Position numbers and translations under genes: made by a program. The notes beneath the pieces were generated by a model, which was not told the DNA's origin, searched no databases, and saw only the letters and a program-made list of their open reading frames with translations. Shown here piece by piece: positions 22,531 to 31,359 of a stretch of 64,000 bases of DNA. The stretch is from Selaginella moellendorffii. Its lineage: Eukaryota; Streptophyta; Lycopodiopsida; Selaginellales; Selaginellaceae. Every line of letters begins with the position of its first letter. The stretch's first letter is position 1. Location: NCBI RefSeq assembly GCF_000143415.4, contig NW_003314323.1, forward strand, positions 186,001 through 250,000. The letters run 5' to 3'.

Positions 22531-23430
22531 TTAAAAACATAGAATTTTTTCCTTTCTTTTAATTATATCAAATAAACATATCGATCCAGATTTTCGTATA
22601 GCTAAACAAACCCTTCCATACATATTGTAATTTGAACAAAGCTTTTTTGTTGACCATAAAATATTTTTAATGCCTTGTATAACAGCATTTCCGCTTGATT
22701 TTATTTGCAAATAGCAGTTAGTGTCTTTATTTCTTGTAAAACTCTCCCATATTACTTTTTTTGGTAAATAATTTTTACCATATAATTTAAGGTCACAATT
22801 TGATTCCATTGTCATTCTATACCTATGATTTAAGGAATGCAAACTGTTCCCTTCAGGGAGATAAGTTCCAAAAAACTGATCAGGACCACTTATAAGTTGA
22901 TAAGTATAAGGCCAACAGGTATTTGAACCAATATCAAAATTATAACTTATTTTATGGGGCAAAATTAGTGGGGGATCAATATGAGGATCTCTTGTAGCTT
23001 CTCCATTATTTATATATTCAAGCTCATAATTTTCAGAAGTAATAATAAGATGACCCCATGCATTTAGTAATGCTTCTCTTACAAATGTTGAATATAATTC
23101 TTGTATTCCTTTATATAATTGCTTACTAGTAATTTGGATGATCGAATCAGGATTCATAGAACAACTATGATAATCGCCAGCTGATTCACTAAATGTACGA
23201 ATAATAATTTGTGTATTAGGAAAAGTTCCAATATCACTCATACCTATTGAACCTAATTGATAATTTTCATTTCCATTGTATAATATGTCAAGCAGTAAAA
23301 CAACAGTTTTTATAATAGTTTTAATATGAGAATCAGAAAGATGACCGTGCTTATTACAAACTCTAACAAACTGAGACTGAAGATTATCACATAAAATTAA
23401 AAGTAGAATAAGAACGAATGTCTTCATCAT
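22531..23430 (-). CDS. Secreted protein with bulb-type (GNA-like) lectin domain
   Basis: A single exon encodes about 299 aa. The start is one of two adjacent ATGs (23430 or 23427), opening a signal peptide (MKTFVLILLLILCDNLQSQ). The middle (residues about 25-190) is unrecognised. The C-terminal 110 residues resemble B-lectin repeats: LHSLNHRYRMTMESNCDLKLYG, VIWESFT, then CYLQIKSSGNAVIQG and ILWST. The mannose-site pattern Q-x-D-x-N-x-V-x-Y is only partly kept (Q, N, V), so sugar binding may be weak or altered. Codon use is very AT-rich and unlike all neighbours, and there are broken copies on both sides. Introgression from another source or a mobile origin is possible but unproven. Function unknown; extracellular location is predicted from the signal peptide. 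Confidence 0.68.
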   Translation of the reverse strand: MMKTFVLILLLILCDNLQSQFVRVCNKHGHLSDSHIKTIIKTVVLLLDILYNGNENYQLGSIGMSDIGTFPNTQIIIRTFSESAGDYHSCSMNPDSIIQITSKQLYKGIQELYSTFVREALLNAWGHLIITSENYELEYINNGEATRDPHIDPPLILPHKISYNFDIGSNTCWPYTYQLISGPDQFFGTYLPEGNSLHSLNHRYRMTMESNCDLKLYGKNYLPKKVIWESFTRNKDTNCYLQIKSSGNAVIQGIKNILWSTKKLCSNYNMYGRVCLAIRKSGSICLFDIIKRKEKILCF

Positions 23431-23599
23431 CAAGAGGTAAATTAATACCACAATTATTTACTTCTAAACAATTATAAGTGCCGAAAAGCATAGAAGCATT
23501 TTATATAGTACATGAGATGGCAGCCAGATGGCAATCCACAAAGGCCTATCTTTTATCTCCTCGCTCAAGAATGGCTGTCATATAGATTGCCACGTATAG

Positions 23600-23925
23600 A
23601 GATCCATCCACAAGCTCTACTTCCAGCAGCTCCAACCTCGAAGCTCTTATAATTACTTACTAGTGATTTGGATGATAGGATCAGGATCCATAGAACAAGT
23701 ATGGTAATCATCAGTTGATTCACTAAATGTACGAAAATAGGTTTTGTATTAGGAATAATTTCAATATCTCTCACACCTATTGAACGTAATTCATGTATAA
23801 TCTTAGTTTATGATAGTGTTAATATGAGAATCAGAAAGATGATTATTGCAAAATCTAACAAATTGAGACTGAAGATTATCACATAAAATCAGAAATATTT
23901 CATCATCAAGCAATAAAGAAATAAT
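23600..23925 (-). pseudogene. Second set of lectin-gene fragments
   Basis: About 23640-23775 repeats the lectin gene segment encoding its SDIGTFPNTQIIIRTFSES region, and about 23795-23915 repeats part of the 5' segment, both with small deletions and frame breaks. They lie between the intact lectin gene and the intact PPR gene, mirroring the arrangement at 18751-19290. Confidence 0.72.
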
Positions 23926-24026
23926 ATAATTATACTTTAGATTTACTTGTAAGCAATAGAAGCCTTTTATTTGAATAATAGAGCAGATGGCAGCCTATCT
24001 TCTTAACAATGCTTATATCTGCTCGC

Positions 24027-25634
24027 TCAACAATGGCTGTCGTATAGATTGGACACTGCCACATATAAAGATCCATCACCACCACCCAGACGCGAGCTTT
24101 GGAGCATCTCACTTCCAGCGCCAACTCCAACCTCGAAGCTCTTATGGGTTTTGCATGCATCCAGCAGCGCCATCCACGCCCTCGAATCCGTCTGGAATGG
24201 CATGCTCTTGATCAACTCCTCCGCCTCACCGATCCTGCCCGATCGCCCAAGAGCGCTGATCAAACACCTGTAGTGCTCCGCTCCCGGATGAATCCCGTGA
24301 TCACATCTCATCGCCACGAAGCACTCCCAGATCTCGTCCAGCAATCCCGAGTGGCTGCACGCCCCCAGGATGTTAGTGAAGGCCACCTCGTCGAGATGGA
24401 TCCCATCCAAGCACAGCGCCTGGAAGATCTCCATCGCTTGCCTGCCATGCCCGTGCTGGGCATACGCCGCCACCATCGCAGTCCAGGAGATGGTGTCCCT
24501 CGCCTTCATCCGATCAAACACCTCCCGTGCGGCGATCACATCCCCAAACCGCGCGTAGAGATTGACGAGCGTCGTGCCCACGACTGCGTCCCTGTCGAGG
24601 CCGGACTGGATAGCTCCGTCGCGAACGAGGGCGCCGGAGGAAAGATCGCCTAAGCGCGTGCAAGCGGCGAGAACGGTCGCAAGAGTGGAAGCGTTGGGTC
24701 TCACGCTGAGGATCATCTCCCTGTATAGCTCCAGCGCTTCCCTGTCGTGCCCCGCCATGGCTTCTGCCGAGATCATCGTGCTCCAGCAAAGAACATCTCT
24801 CCTAGAGATCTTTCGGAATGCCGATCTCGCACAGTCCAATCTCCCACAGCCACTGTACAAGCTGACCAGCGCGGTGCCGACGATGGTATCCGTCTCGATC
24901 TGGGAGCCCAGCCGGGAATGGAGCAGCACTGCCTCTTCTATCCGGCCCAAGCAGGCGAGCGCGTTAAGAACGCTTGCGTACGTGAAAGCATCGGGCTTCA
25001 CACCAGCAGACGCCATCTCCTGGTAGATCTTCAAAGCTACTTCCAAATGCCCAGCTTCGGCATTTGCTGCAACCATTGCGTTCCACGACACAACATCCCG
25101 GTGCGTGATCCGATCGAACACCTGCTTCGCCCGATCGATTCTACCACACTTGGCATACATTGTCACTAGCGCATTCTGAAGACCCACGTCCTGTTTGATC
25201 CCTCTTTTTACGATTTGCTCGTGGATTTCCAGCCCCTGCTCCAGGCATTTCAATCTAGCGCAAGCGGCAAGAGCGCTGGAGAAGATGAACGCGTCCGGCT
25301 GGATCTCCGTGCTGGAACGGACGAGAGCTCGGTAGAGACAGAGCGCTTCTTGCTCCTTGCCGGCCCCAACGTATGCCGAGATGATGATCGCCCAGGAGAA
25401 TTCGTTCCGGAGGGGCATGCTATCGAACACCGCTCTGGCATCTTCCAGCCTCCCGCAATCTCTGTACATCTGGACGAGCAAGTTGCCCAGGAACCTGTCG
25501 CGGGTGTGGCCGCTGTGGATGATCCGGGCATGGACACGTCTCCCGTCCTCGAGCAGCCTCGATCGGGCACACTTCCGGAGGATCGTCGCGTACTCCTGCC
25601 TGAGCTGAGCATACCTGGACTGTGGTGGTTCCAT
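24027..25634 (-). CDS. PLS-class PPR protein
   Basis: Single exon, 535 aa, starting at ATG 25634 (MEPPQSRYAQ). About thirteen PPR repeats are visible (FLGNLLVQMYRDCG, EFSWAIIISAYVGAG, VVSWNAMVAANAEAG, AFTNILGACSHSG). The frame ends after YVAVSNLYDS, inside what would be the E region, so there is no DYW domain. PPR proteins bind organellar RNA one base per repeat. No clear transit peptide is seen at the annotated start. A broken duplicate lies at 19378-20917. Its 5' end is 84 bp from the stop of AE7, which is transcribed in the same direction. Confidence 0.85.
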   Translation of the reverse strand: MEPPQSRYAQLRQEYATILRKCARSRLLEDGRRVHARIIHSGHTRDRFLGNLLVQMYRDCGRLEDARAVFDSMPLRNEFSWAIIISAYVGAGKEQEALCLYRALVRSSTEIQPDAFIFSSALAACARLKCLEQGLEIHEQIVKRGIKQDVGLQNALVTMYAKCGRIDRAKQVFDRITHRDVVSWNAMVAANAEAGHLEVALKIYQEMASAGVKPDAFTYASVLNALACLGRIEEAVLLHSRLGSQIETDTIVGTALVSLYSGCGRLDCARSAFRKISRRDVLCWSTMISAEAMAGHDREALELYREMILSVRPNASTLATVLAACTRLGDLSSGALVRDGAIQSGLDRDAVVGTTLVNLYARFGDVIAAREVFDRMKARDTISWTAMVAAYAQHGHGRQAMEIFQALCLDGIHLDEVAFTNILGACSHSGLLDEIWECFVAMRCDHGIHPGAEHYRCLISALGRSGRIGEAEELIKSMPFQTDSRAWMALLDACKTHKSFEVGVGAGSEMLQSSRLGGGDGSLYVAVSNLYDSHC

Positions 25635-25718
25635 CTCGATCCAGCGAGCACGTTTGCTAGATTATCTGCGAACTTGGGAAGATCTATTTCTTGGGAACTT
25701 ACAAGATGAGAGTTCCAC

Positions 25719-26415
25719 TCACTCGTACTCTTCTAGAGGAGCTAGGCAATCCCGCACGGTTTGAGCCAAGTATGGGTTCTCCATTGCCGCTACAACGCGC
25801 TCCTTGTCATTAAGTTGCTTGTTCACTGCAAGAATGATCCATGATCCACAAACAAAAAGCTTTCCAGGAATTTTTCTTACCCGCAGCCTCGGTAGAGTGA
25901 GAACCTGGTGCCACTCTTATATCCACCTAAGATCAAAACCACTCAAACTCGAGAAAACTGGAAGAGAAGCCATACCTTGAAGCGAGGTGGAAGAGAGTGC
26001 ATGAGCTTCACTCGAATGCACAGTCCAATCAGCGTTGCCATGCTACAGTGCTGGACTGTGGGAGTAAATGTGACCCTTGCAAATTCATCAGGCTAAACCA
26101 ATCTAGAAGAAGAGAGAAATTTCTTTCTTCCATACCTCACAGAGCTTTGCTTATCGTCCACTTCGATCCCCTCTTCAGCGAGCACATTTAGCTGCTCCAG
26201 CGAGTATGGATGCTCCGGATCGCGGATATCCCTCAAGTGCTGTGCTAAAATCGTCAAGGAAACCGAGGCGAAATTCCGTCCAGGTCAAGAAAAAGGATAT
26301 CGAAAACCTCCAAGGCGTCGATTTCTTCCACGGCGCTCTCGTCTCCGATGGAGGGGCGCTGCCGCCGCGTCGCCTTGCGCTCATGGATCACCGGATTCGC
26401 ATTCTGGAGCGCCAT
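25719..26415 (-). CDS. AE7: MIP18/AE7 cytosolic Fe-S assembly factor
   Basis: Five exons (26415-26301, 26241-26136, 26075-25976, 25926-25881, 25825-25719) give 157 aa, the length of Arabidopsis AE7. Hallmarks are [33 protein letters not shown] (with the conserved HCSMAT cysteine), [23 protein letters not shown] and [10 protein letters not shown]. The protein is part of the CIA targeting complex that delivers Fe-S clusters to cytosolic and nuclear enzymes. Intron 1 is not GT-AG: it is AT-AC with U12 signals, and only that splice restores [15 protein letters not shown]. It is head to head with a PPR gene 103 bp away. Confidence 0.93.
26242..26300 (-). other. U12-type AT-AC intron in AE7
   Basis: On the minus strand this 59-nt intron begins ATATCCTTTT, matching the U12 5' splice consensus. 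It has a TTCCTTGAC branch-point block, with its A about 12 nt before the end, and terminates in AC. Splicing joins phase 1 to phase 2 and gives the conserved FEHLRDI. No GT-AG alternative gives an uninterrupted, family-like sequence. Confidence 0.88.
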
Positions 26416-26518
26416 GACATAAACCCTAGAAGAAGAGAGGATATTCCCACAGAATATTCGTCAAGAATATTCTGATAGAATATCCTCAATTCGAAATTCT
26501 TATGAAAGTTCGCGTCGC
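26416..26518. promoter_or_regulatory. Bidirectional promoter with telo-box and GAATATTC repeats
   Basis: 103 bp between the start codons of AE7 (-) and a PPR gene (+). It contains a telo-box (AAACCCTAG at 26421-26429) next to the AE7 start and three near-copies of AGAATATTC (about 26452-26482), each palindromic. Shared regulation is inferred from the spacing. Confidence 0.5.
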
Positions 26519-28204
26519 ATGAAATGGAGGAGAGTTTGGCTCTCTCGATCCTACAGCACCCTCCTCCTTCCGGAAGAGATCCACAGGCTGCGCAACAGCC
26601 TCGCTCACGCAGATTCGGCAACGTTTACGCTGCTGCTCCGGCACTGCAGCAACGCGAGGGCGCTACAACAGGGCAAGTTGATCCATTCGTATATCATCGA
26701 GAAAGGCTACGATCAGGACACCTTCCTCGGTAATCTCTTGGTAAAAATGTACTCCGAATGTAACTGCATTCAGGATGCCCAGGCGGTGTTCTCCAGCATC
26801 CGTCACAAGAACGTCTTCTCGTGGAACATCATGATTGCAGCATTTGCCCAAACGGGGGATATGCAGAAAGCGAGGAAATGCTTCGATCAGACACCGCGGA
26901 AAGACGCAGTTTCATGGACGACCATGATGACGGCTTATACGCAAGTTGGAAAGTGCAAAGAGGCCTTGCAGCTGTTCAAGCTCATGGATCAGAGCGGTGT
27001 CTATCCGGATCAAGGCGCGTTTGTCAGCGTTCTCAACGCCTGTGCTAGCAAAGTCTCGGCTTCCGAGAGGAGAGAAATCCTAGAGCACCTTGAAACTGGA
27101 GTTTCGGATTTGGATGTGGTGCTGGGAACCTCCATGGTTGGCATCTACGGGAAGTCTGGAGAGATTAACAAGGCCCGAGCGGTGTTTCGACAAATGCCCA
27201 AGAGGAACGTTGTCTCGTGGACGGTGATGGTCGAGGCAACTGTGGAGGATGGGAACCTGCAGAGGGCGAGGGAGCTCTTTGAGAAGATGCCGGAATGGAC
27301 GACGGCTTCGTGGGTGGTAGTGATCAGCGCTTACGCAAGGCTCGGGGAATTGCTCGAGGTTGAGTGTTTGCTTGACAGAATGCTGTATCAAAACGTTGCC
27401 GCCTGGACTGTCGTAATTGCAGCAAATGCACATATGGGGCATGTGCAAGAGGCTGCGTTGCTGTTTCAGCGAATGGATCAGGCGGGCGTGCCTCCGGATA
27501 AGATCACACTCGTCAACATTCTGGATGGCTGCGCCAAGTTTGGGGCGCTAGATATCGCGAGAACCATCGAATCTGGAATCGCAGATACCGAGTTCATGAA
27601 GGATGACACTGTAGTCACGAATTTAATCAACGTTCATGGCAAGTGCAGCAGCGTGAAGCACGCAATCGAGCTCTTCGAGGGAGAGGCCTTCCTCCTGGAC
27701 AGTGTGATTCTATGGTCATCTACAATGGCAGCACTCGCACAGAACGATCGAGCGCACGAAGCAATCGAGCTCTTCCACTGTCTACAACTTTACGGGATGG
27801 AACCAACGAGGATCACTTTCAGCATCGTTCTCTTCGTTTGCAGTCACGGTGGCATGATGAAACGAGGGTGGGAGAGCTTCCTGGCTATGCAAGCTGATCA
27901 CTTCCTCAAACCGGATGTTGATCACTTCGTTTCCATGATCGACCTCCTGGGAAGATGCGGATGGCTCGACCTTGCTTTCGAGCTGATCGAGACAATGCCG
28001 TTTGTGCCAGACGACGTTGCTTGGACGATCCTGCTCAACACATCCAAGCTCTACGATGAGTCAACACGAGCGCGGTTGGCGGCGAAGCACCTGATGGAAC
28101 TTGGAGACGAAGACTCGGCGCCTTATGTCTTGCTAGCTGGTGTTTGCCGTTCTAGCTCTCCGCAACAAGACGAGGAACTCTTTCCCCACAGCCTCTCGCT
28201 GTGA
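26519..28204 (+). CDS. PLS-class PPR protein
   Basis: Single exon, 561 aa. The N-terminus (MKWRRVWLSRSYSTLLLPEE) looks like a mitochondrial or plastid targeting peptide. About fourteen PPR repeats follow (FSWNIMIAAFAQTG, VVSWTVMVEATVEDG, VAWTVVIAANAHMG), then an E-like tail (DDVAWTILLNTSKLYDE, APYVLLAGV). After VLLAGV the sequence departs from the usual NIYAAAG wording and ends within 20 residues. The last 72 bp overlap, in antisense, a frame that looks coding on the other strand. The C-terminus may therefore be truncated and replaced. No DYW domain. Confidence 0.86.
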   Translation: MKWRRVWLSRSYSTLLLPEEIHRLRNSLAHADSATFTLLLRHCSNARALQQGKLIHSYIIEKGYDQDTFLGNLLVKMYSECNCIQDAQAVFSSIRHKNVFSWNIMIAAFAQTGDMQKARKCFDQTPRKDAVSWTTMMTAYTQVGKCKEALQLFKLMDQSGVYPDQGAFVSVLNACASKVSASERREILEHLETGVSDLDVVLGTSMVGIYGKSGEINKARAVFRQMPKRNVVSWTVMVEATVEDGNLQRARELFEKMPEWTTASWVVVISAYARLGELLEVECLLDRMLYQNVAAWTVVIAANAHMGHVQEAALLFQRMDQAGVPPDKITLVNILDGCAKFGALDIARTIESGIADTEFMKDDTVVTNLINVHGKCSSVKHAIELFEGEAFLLDSVILWSSTMAALAQNDRAHEAIELFHCLQLYGMEPTRITFSIVLFVCSHGGMMKRGWESFLAMQADHFLKPDVDHFVSMIDLLGRCGWLDLAFELIETMPFVPDDVAWTILLNTSKLYDESTRARLAAKHLMELGDEDSAPYVLLAGVCRSSSPQQDEELFPHSLSL

Positions 28205-29164
28205 TTGTATGAGCTTCTTGAACTCGCCAAGTTTCTGCTTGAGGCCGGGGACACTGGACGATAAAGCCATCTCGAGCATAATGTCCATAGACATCTGCGA
28301 GGCTTCAACTTTTTCAGGAGCAGCCCGAGCTGATGCAAGTCAAAAGACTTTTGAGTACCTGCGATTCACAAAGGTTGAGAGTGTGTAGTCTGTGAGCATC
28401 TCCCTCGTCTTAGTGCCTGCCTTGCCAACAGTTTCCACACCAACAACACGAGTAACTCTTTCCTTACAATGTGATTGTATGAGCTTCAAACTCGACAAGC
28501 TGGGATTGGACATCACTCGTGTACAAGGTGGAGGACTATCACTTCGAAGTGAAAGCAACTTTAGTTTATGGAAAGTAGTGTGAGTATCACCACTACAACT
28601 CCGCTTTGTATTGATCCCAAATTTCTATGATCTTGACGCATCCCTCGCATCGTCGAGAAGAGCCTCTCGTGTTTCTTAAACAGCGGCAGCATCCTGCAGG
28701 AAACACAGACGATATAAAGTCGAGACATACCCGGTGGGTTTCATATGCTTGCACATTGACAAGCACAGGAAGTAGAGCTTGAAGAACAGCAAAACGAACT
28801 TGCTTGTTTCCCAAGTTGTATGCCATACCCAATGGTTCTAACTTCTTTTGTGGAGCTCTCTTGACGAAGAGCTGCCACTTGAGACTGGCGAAAGCAAAGG
28901 CGAGCAAGAATTTGACGTTGCCATACGCACCTCACTCAGTTTGCTGGAGATTTCGTTGGACGCCACAGTGAAGTCACGTTCGTCGGCCTTCCCTTCTCCA
29001 AGCATGAACGGGATGTCCTGGAACTGGAGCAAGAACTCGGGCCTCTTCCTCTTGCGGCACCACTTTGCGGTTTGTGTTGACATGGAATGGAACTGTAACC
29101 TTTGAGAAGTAGTAGTCGAGCCGGTTATCCATATCCGAAAAGTTGTAATTTGCATCCCTGTCAT
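28133..29164 (-). other. Unrecognised exon-like segments, possibly a decayed gene
   Basis: The minus strand shows several gene-like stretches with plausible splice sites but no family I recognise. One segment reads FLLQFQDIPFMLGEGKADERD and DFTVASNEISSKLSE before a GAG|GTGCGT donor (about 29070-28930). A segment near 28900-28760 follows. A final segment (about 28325-28133) reads VEASQMSMDIMLEMALSSS, GLKQKLGEFKKLIQSQREA and ends RARTANTS. The last segment has a diverged upstream duplicate at about 28400-28520 (LKLIQSHCKERV). No continuous model could be built without frame changes. Confidence 0.35.
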
Positions 29165-29251
29165 TCAAAACCTAAAAATTTGGTGGTGGAAGAATATTCT
29201 CTATGCATCATGCAACAATTCCTTACAGCCAATCGAATGAATTGATGGTAA

Positions 29252-31237
29252 CTATGCATTATCCAACAACTCCTTACAGCCAATCGCTGTGACTGCGTGA
29301 TCTTCGAACTCGCCAAGCTTTGCGAAAGCTCTTTGTCCGCGAGAGAGATCGCCTTGAAGTCCGCAAGCGCCAAGCAGAGCCACCAAGGACACCTGGTCCG
29401 GTTTGAAAGGCATGGCTTCGAGCAGCTCCTCGGCCTCTCCCATCCTGCCGCTCCGGCCCAGATGATCTACGAGGCAAGTGTAGTGTTCCTGAGACAACTT
29501 CGCCCCGAAGTGATCGTCAAGGATGGGGTGGAGTTGCGAGAACTTGGTGCCGGCGTGGCTACAAGCCGTGAGCGACGCGAGGAGAGTTACTTCATCGGGC
29601 TGGATCCCATGGAGTAGCATGCTGCAGACGAGCTCCATGGAAGCTTTGGACTCCCCGCTGTGTGCCAGTGCTGCGATCATCGCGTTCCAGAGCGGAGCAC
29701 TCGGCCTCGAGAACGCCACCATTCTTTCGAACACACTCCGAGCTTCTTGGAGGCAGCCGCATTTTCCATACAAGTTCAGCACTGCGGTGCCGACTCTCAG
29801 ATCGTCCAAGAGCTCGGCTTTGGCAGCGGCGACGACGAGCTTGCCGTGGACAAGATCTGGCAAGCTTGCACAGGCGTCCAAGGCAGAGACGAGCGAAATG
29901 GCGTCGTGCTGGATTCCTTCCACGTCCATTTCCACAAACAGCTCGATCCCCCGGCGAAACTCTCCTCCGTGAAAGCACGCGGCAAGCATTGAGTTCCATG
30001 ACGCGATATCTCTCTGTGGCATTCCATCAAAAACTTTCTTGGCATCAAGGTGGCGAGGGTTTCTCGCGCAAGCCGAAACGAGAGCGTTCCAGGAGACGAC
30101 GTTCCTGCTGGGCATTTGCTGGAACACAAGCACGGCATCGTCGAGCCTGCCACACTTGGCATACAAATCGACGAGCGCAGTCCCGACAACAGCATTTGAG
30201 AGTAGACTATCGCGGCAGCAAATCTCTCGGTGGATTTCACTCCCAGTTTGGAGATCCCCAACACTTCCACAGGCATCCAACACGACCACGAACGTCACCC
30301 TGTCTGCCTGGAAGCCTTCCAAGTCCATGAGCACGAAGAGCTCCAGCGCTTCTCTGGGATGCCCAGCCTGAGCATAGGCTCCGATCATCGCATTCCAGGC
30401 CACGAAGTCGCGCTCCAGAGGGATCATCCCATCGAACAAGTTCCTCGCCTCTTGGAGTCGCCCGTGACGACCAAGTACCGCGAGCATCGACGTCCACAGC
30501 ACCGTGTCTCTCGACGTTACTCTTTCAAAGCATCTCACGGCCTTGTCCAGCGATCCGAACTTCATCCCATGCAAGTTGACGAGCGCGGTTCCAATCTCGG
30601 TGTCCGATTCAAGGCCAAGCTCGTCGCTTGCAGCTTCGATCGGGCGAGCAGCCGCTGGTGTAGCGGAGCAGGCATCCAGAGCGATGAGCAAAGACACCTT
30701 GTTGGGAGGAACCCCATCCAGGAGCAGCGCCTGGAACAGCGAGAGAGCCATCTCGGGGTGCCCGTTCTGGGCGTACGCCGTGAGCATCGAGTTCCAAGAG
30801 ACGATGTTCCTCTCGGGCATCTTGTGGAACGCAAGCTCCGCGATTGACAATTCACCGCTCGCGGCATTTGCTGCGAGGATTGTCGTCCAGGACACTACAT
30901 CTCTCTCCGGCGCGCTCACAAACACAAGATCGGCTTCCAAGAACGAACTAGAATCTCTACAAGCCGCGAGCATCGCGTTCCAGGCAACCAAATTCCTGGA
31001 TGGCATGCGATCGAAAACACGCTCTGTGGCCCCAAAATCCCCATTATGGGCAAATGCGACAAAGAGGCTGTTCCACGAGAAGCTGTTCTTCGCGGCAATC
31101 TCCCCAAACGCCGCCACCGCATCGCGGACGCTACCGCAGCGCCCATACATCTGGACGAGGAGATTTCCCAAGAACACATCCCTGTCCAGCCGTCCGGATC
31201 GAGCAATCTCCGCGTGGAGGCGCCACCCCAGCGCCAA
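29252..31237 (-). CDS. PLS-class PPR protein with unresolved start
   Basis: Open frame of about 661 codons with at least fifteen PPR repeats (FLGNLLVQMYGRCGSV, SFSWNSLFVAFAHNG, VVSWTTILAANAASG, FVAWNAMIGAYAQAG) and an E-like end (MPFKPDQVSLVALLGACG). There is no DYW domain. The frame runs upstream through RGCGSLALGWRLHAE without an ATG before a stop at about 31340. The annotated 5' end is a TTG. An ATG-initiated frame (MPLRVAWRRSIASMGQ) overlaps one base out of register, suggesting a frameshift near 31240, a sequencing error, or a non-AUG start. It lies 122 bp downstream of, and on the same strand as, another PPR gene. Confidence 0.75.
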   Translation of the reverse strand: MALGWRLHAEIARSGRLDRDVFLGNLLVQMYGRCGSVRDAVAAFGEIAAKNSFSWNSLFVAFAHNGDFGATERVFDRMPSRNLVAWNAMLAACRDSSSFLEADLVFVSAPERDVVSWTTILAANAASGELSIAELAFHKMPERNIVSWNSMLTAYAQNGHPEMALSLFQALLLDGVPPNKVSLLIALDACSATPAAARPIEAASDELGLESDTEIGTALVNLHGMKFGSLDKAVRCFERVTSRDTVLWTSMLAVLGRHGRLQEARNLFDGMIPLERDFVAWNAMIGAYAQAGHPREALELFVLMDLEGFQADRVTFVVVLDACGSVGDLQTGSEIHREICCRDSLLSNAVVGTALVDLYAKCGRLDDAVLVFQQMPSRNVVSWNALVSACARNPRHLDAKKVFDGMPQRDIASWNSMLAACFHGGEFRRGIELFVEMDVEGIQHDAISLVSALDACASLPDLVHGKLVVAAAKAELLDDLRVGTAVLNLYGKCGCLQEARSVFERMVAFSRPSAPLWNAMIAALAHSGESKASMELVCSMLLHGIQPDEVTLLASLTACSHAGTKFSQLHPILDDHFGAKLSQEHYTCLVDHLGRSGRMGEAEELLEAMPFKPDQVSLVALLGACGLQGDLSRGQRAFAKLGEFEDHAVTAIGCKELLDNA

Positions 31238-31359
31238 GCTGCCACAGCCGCGAAGAACTGGCCCATAGAAGCGATGGATCGACGCCAGGCCACTCGCAAT
31301 GGCATTTCTATCCCCAATCCAATCGATCAGCGCCCCTGGGATCGATCAATCCACTCGCA

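Noticed and set aside
26242-26308. GT-AG splice models for AE7 intron 1 (donor at 26307 or in CCTCGGTTTCC)
   Set aside because: They either delete the conserved VFEH block or need a 34-nt intron; the AT-AC model matches consensus and family.
28120-28340. A simple continuation of the PPR array past 28204
   Set aside because: The frame stops at 28204 and no PPR wording follows in any plus-strand frame.
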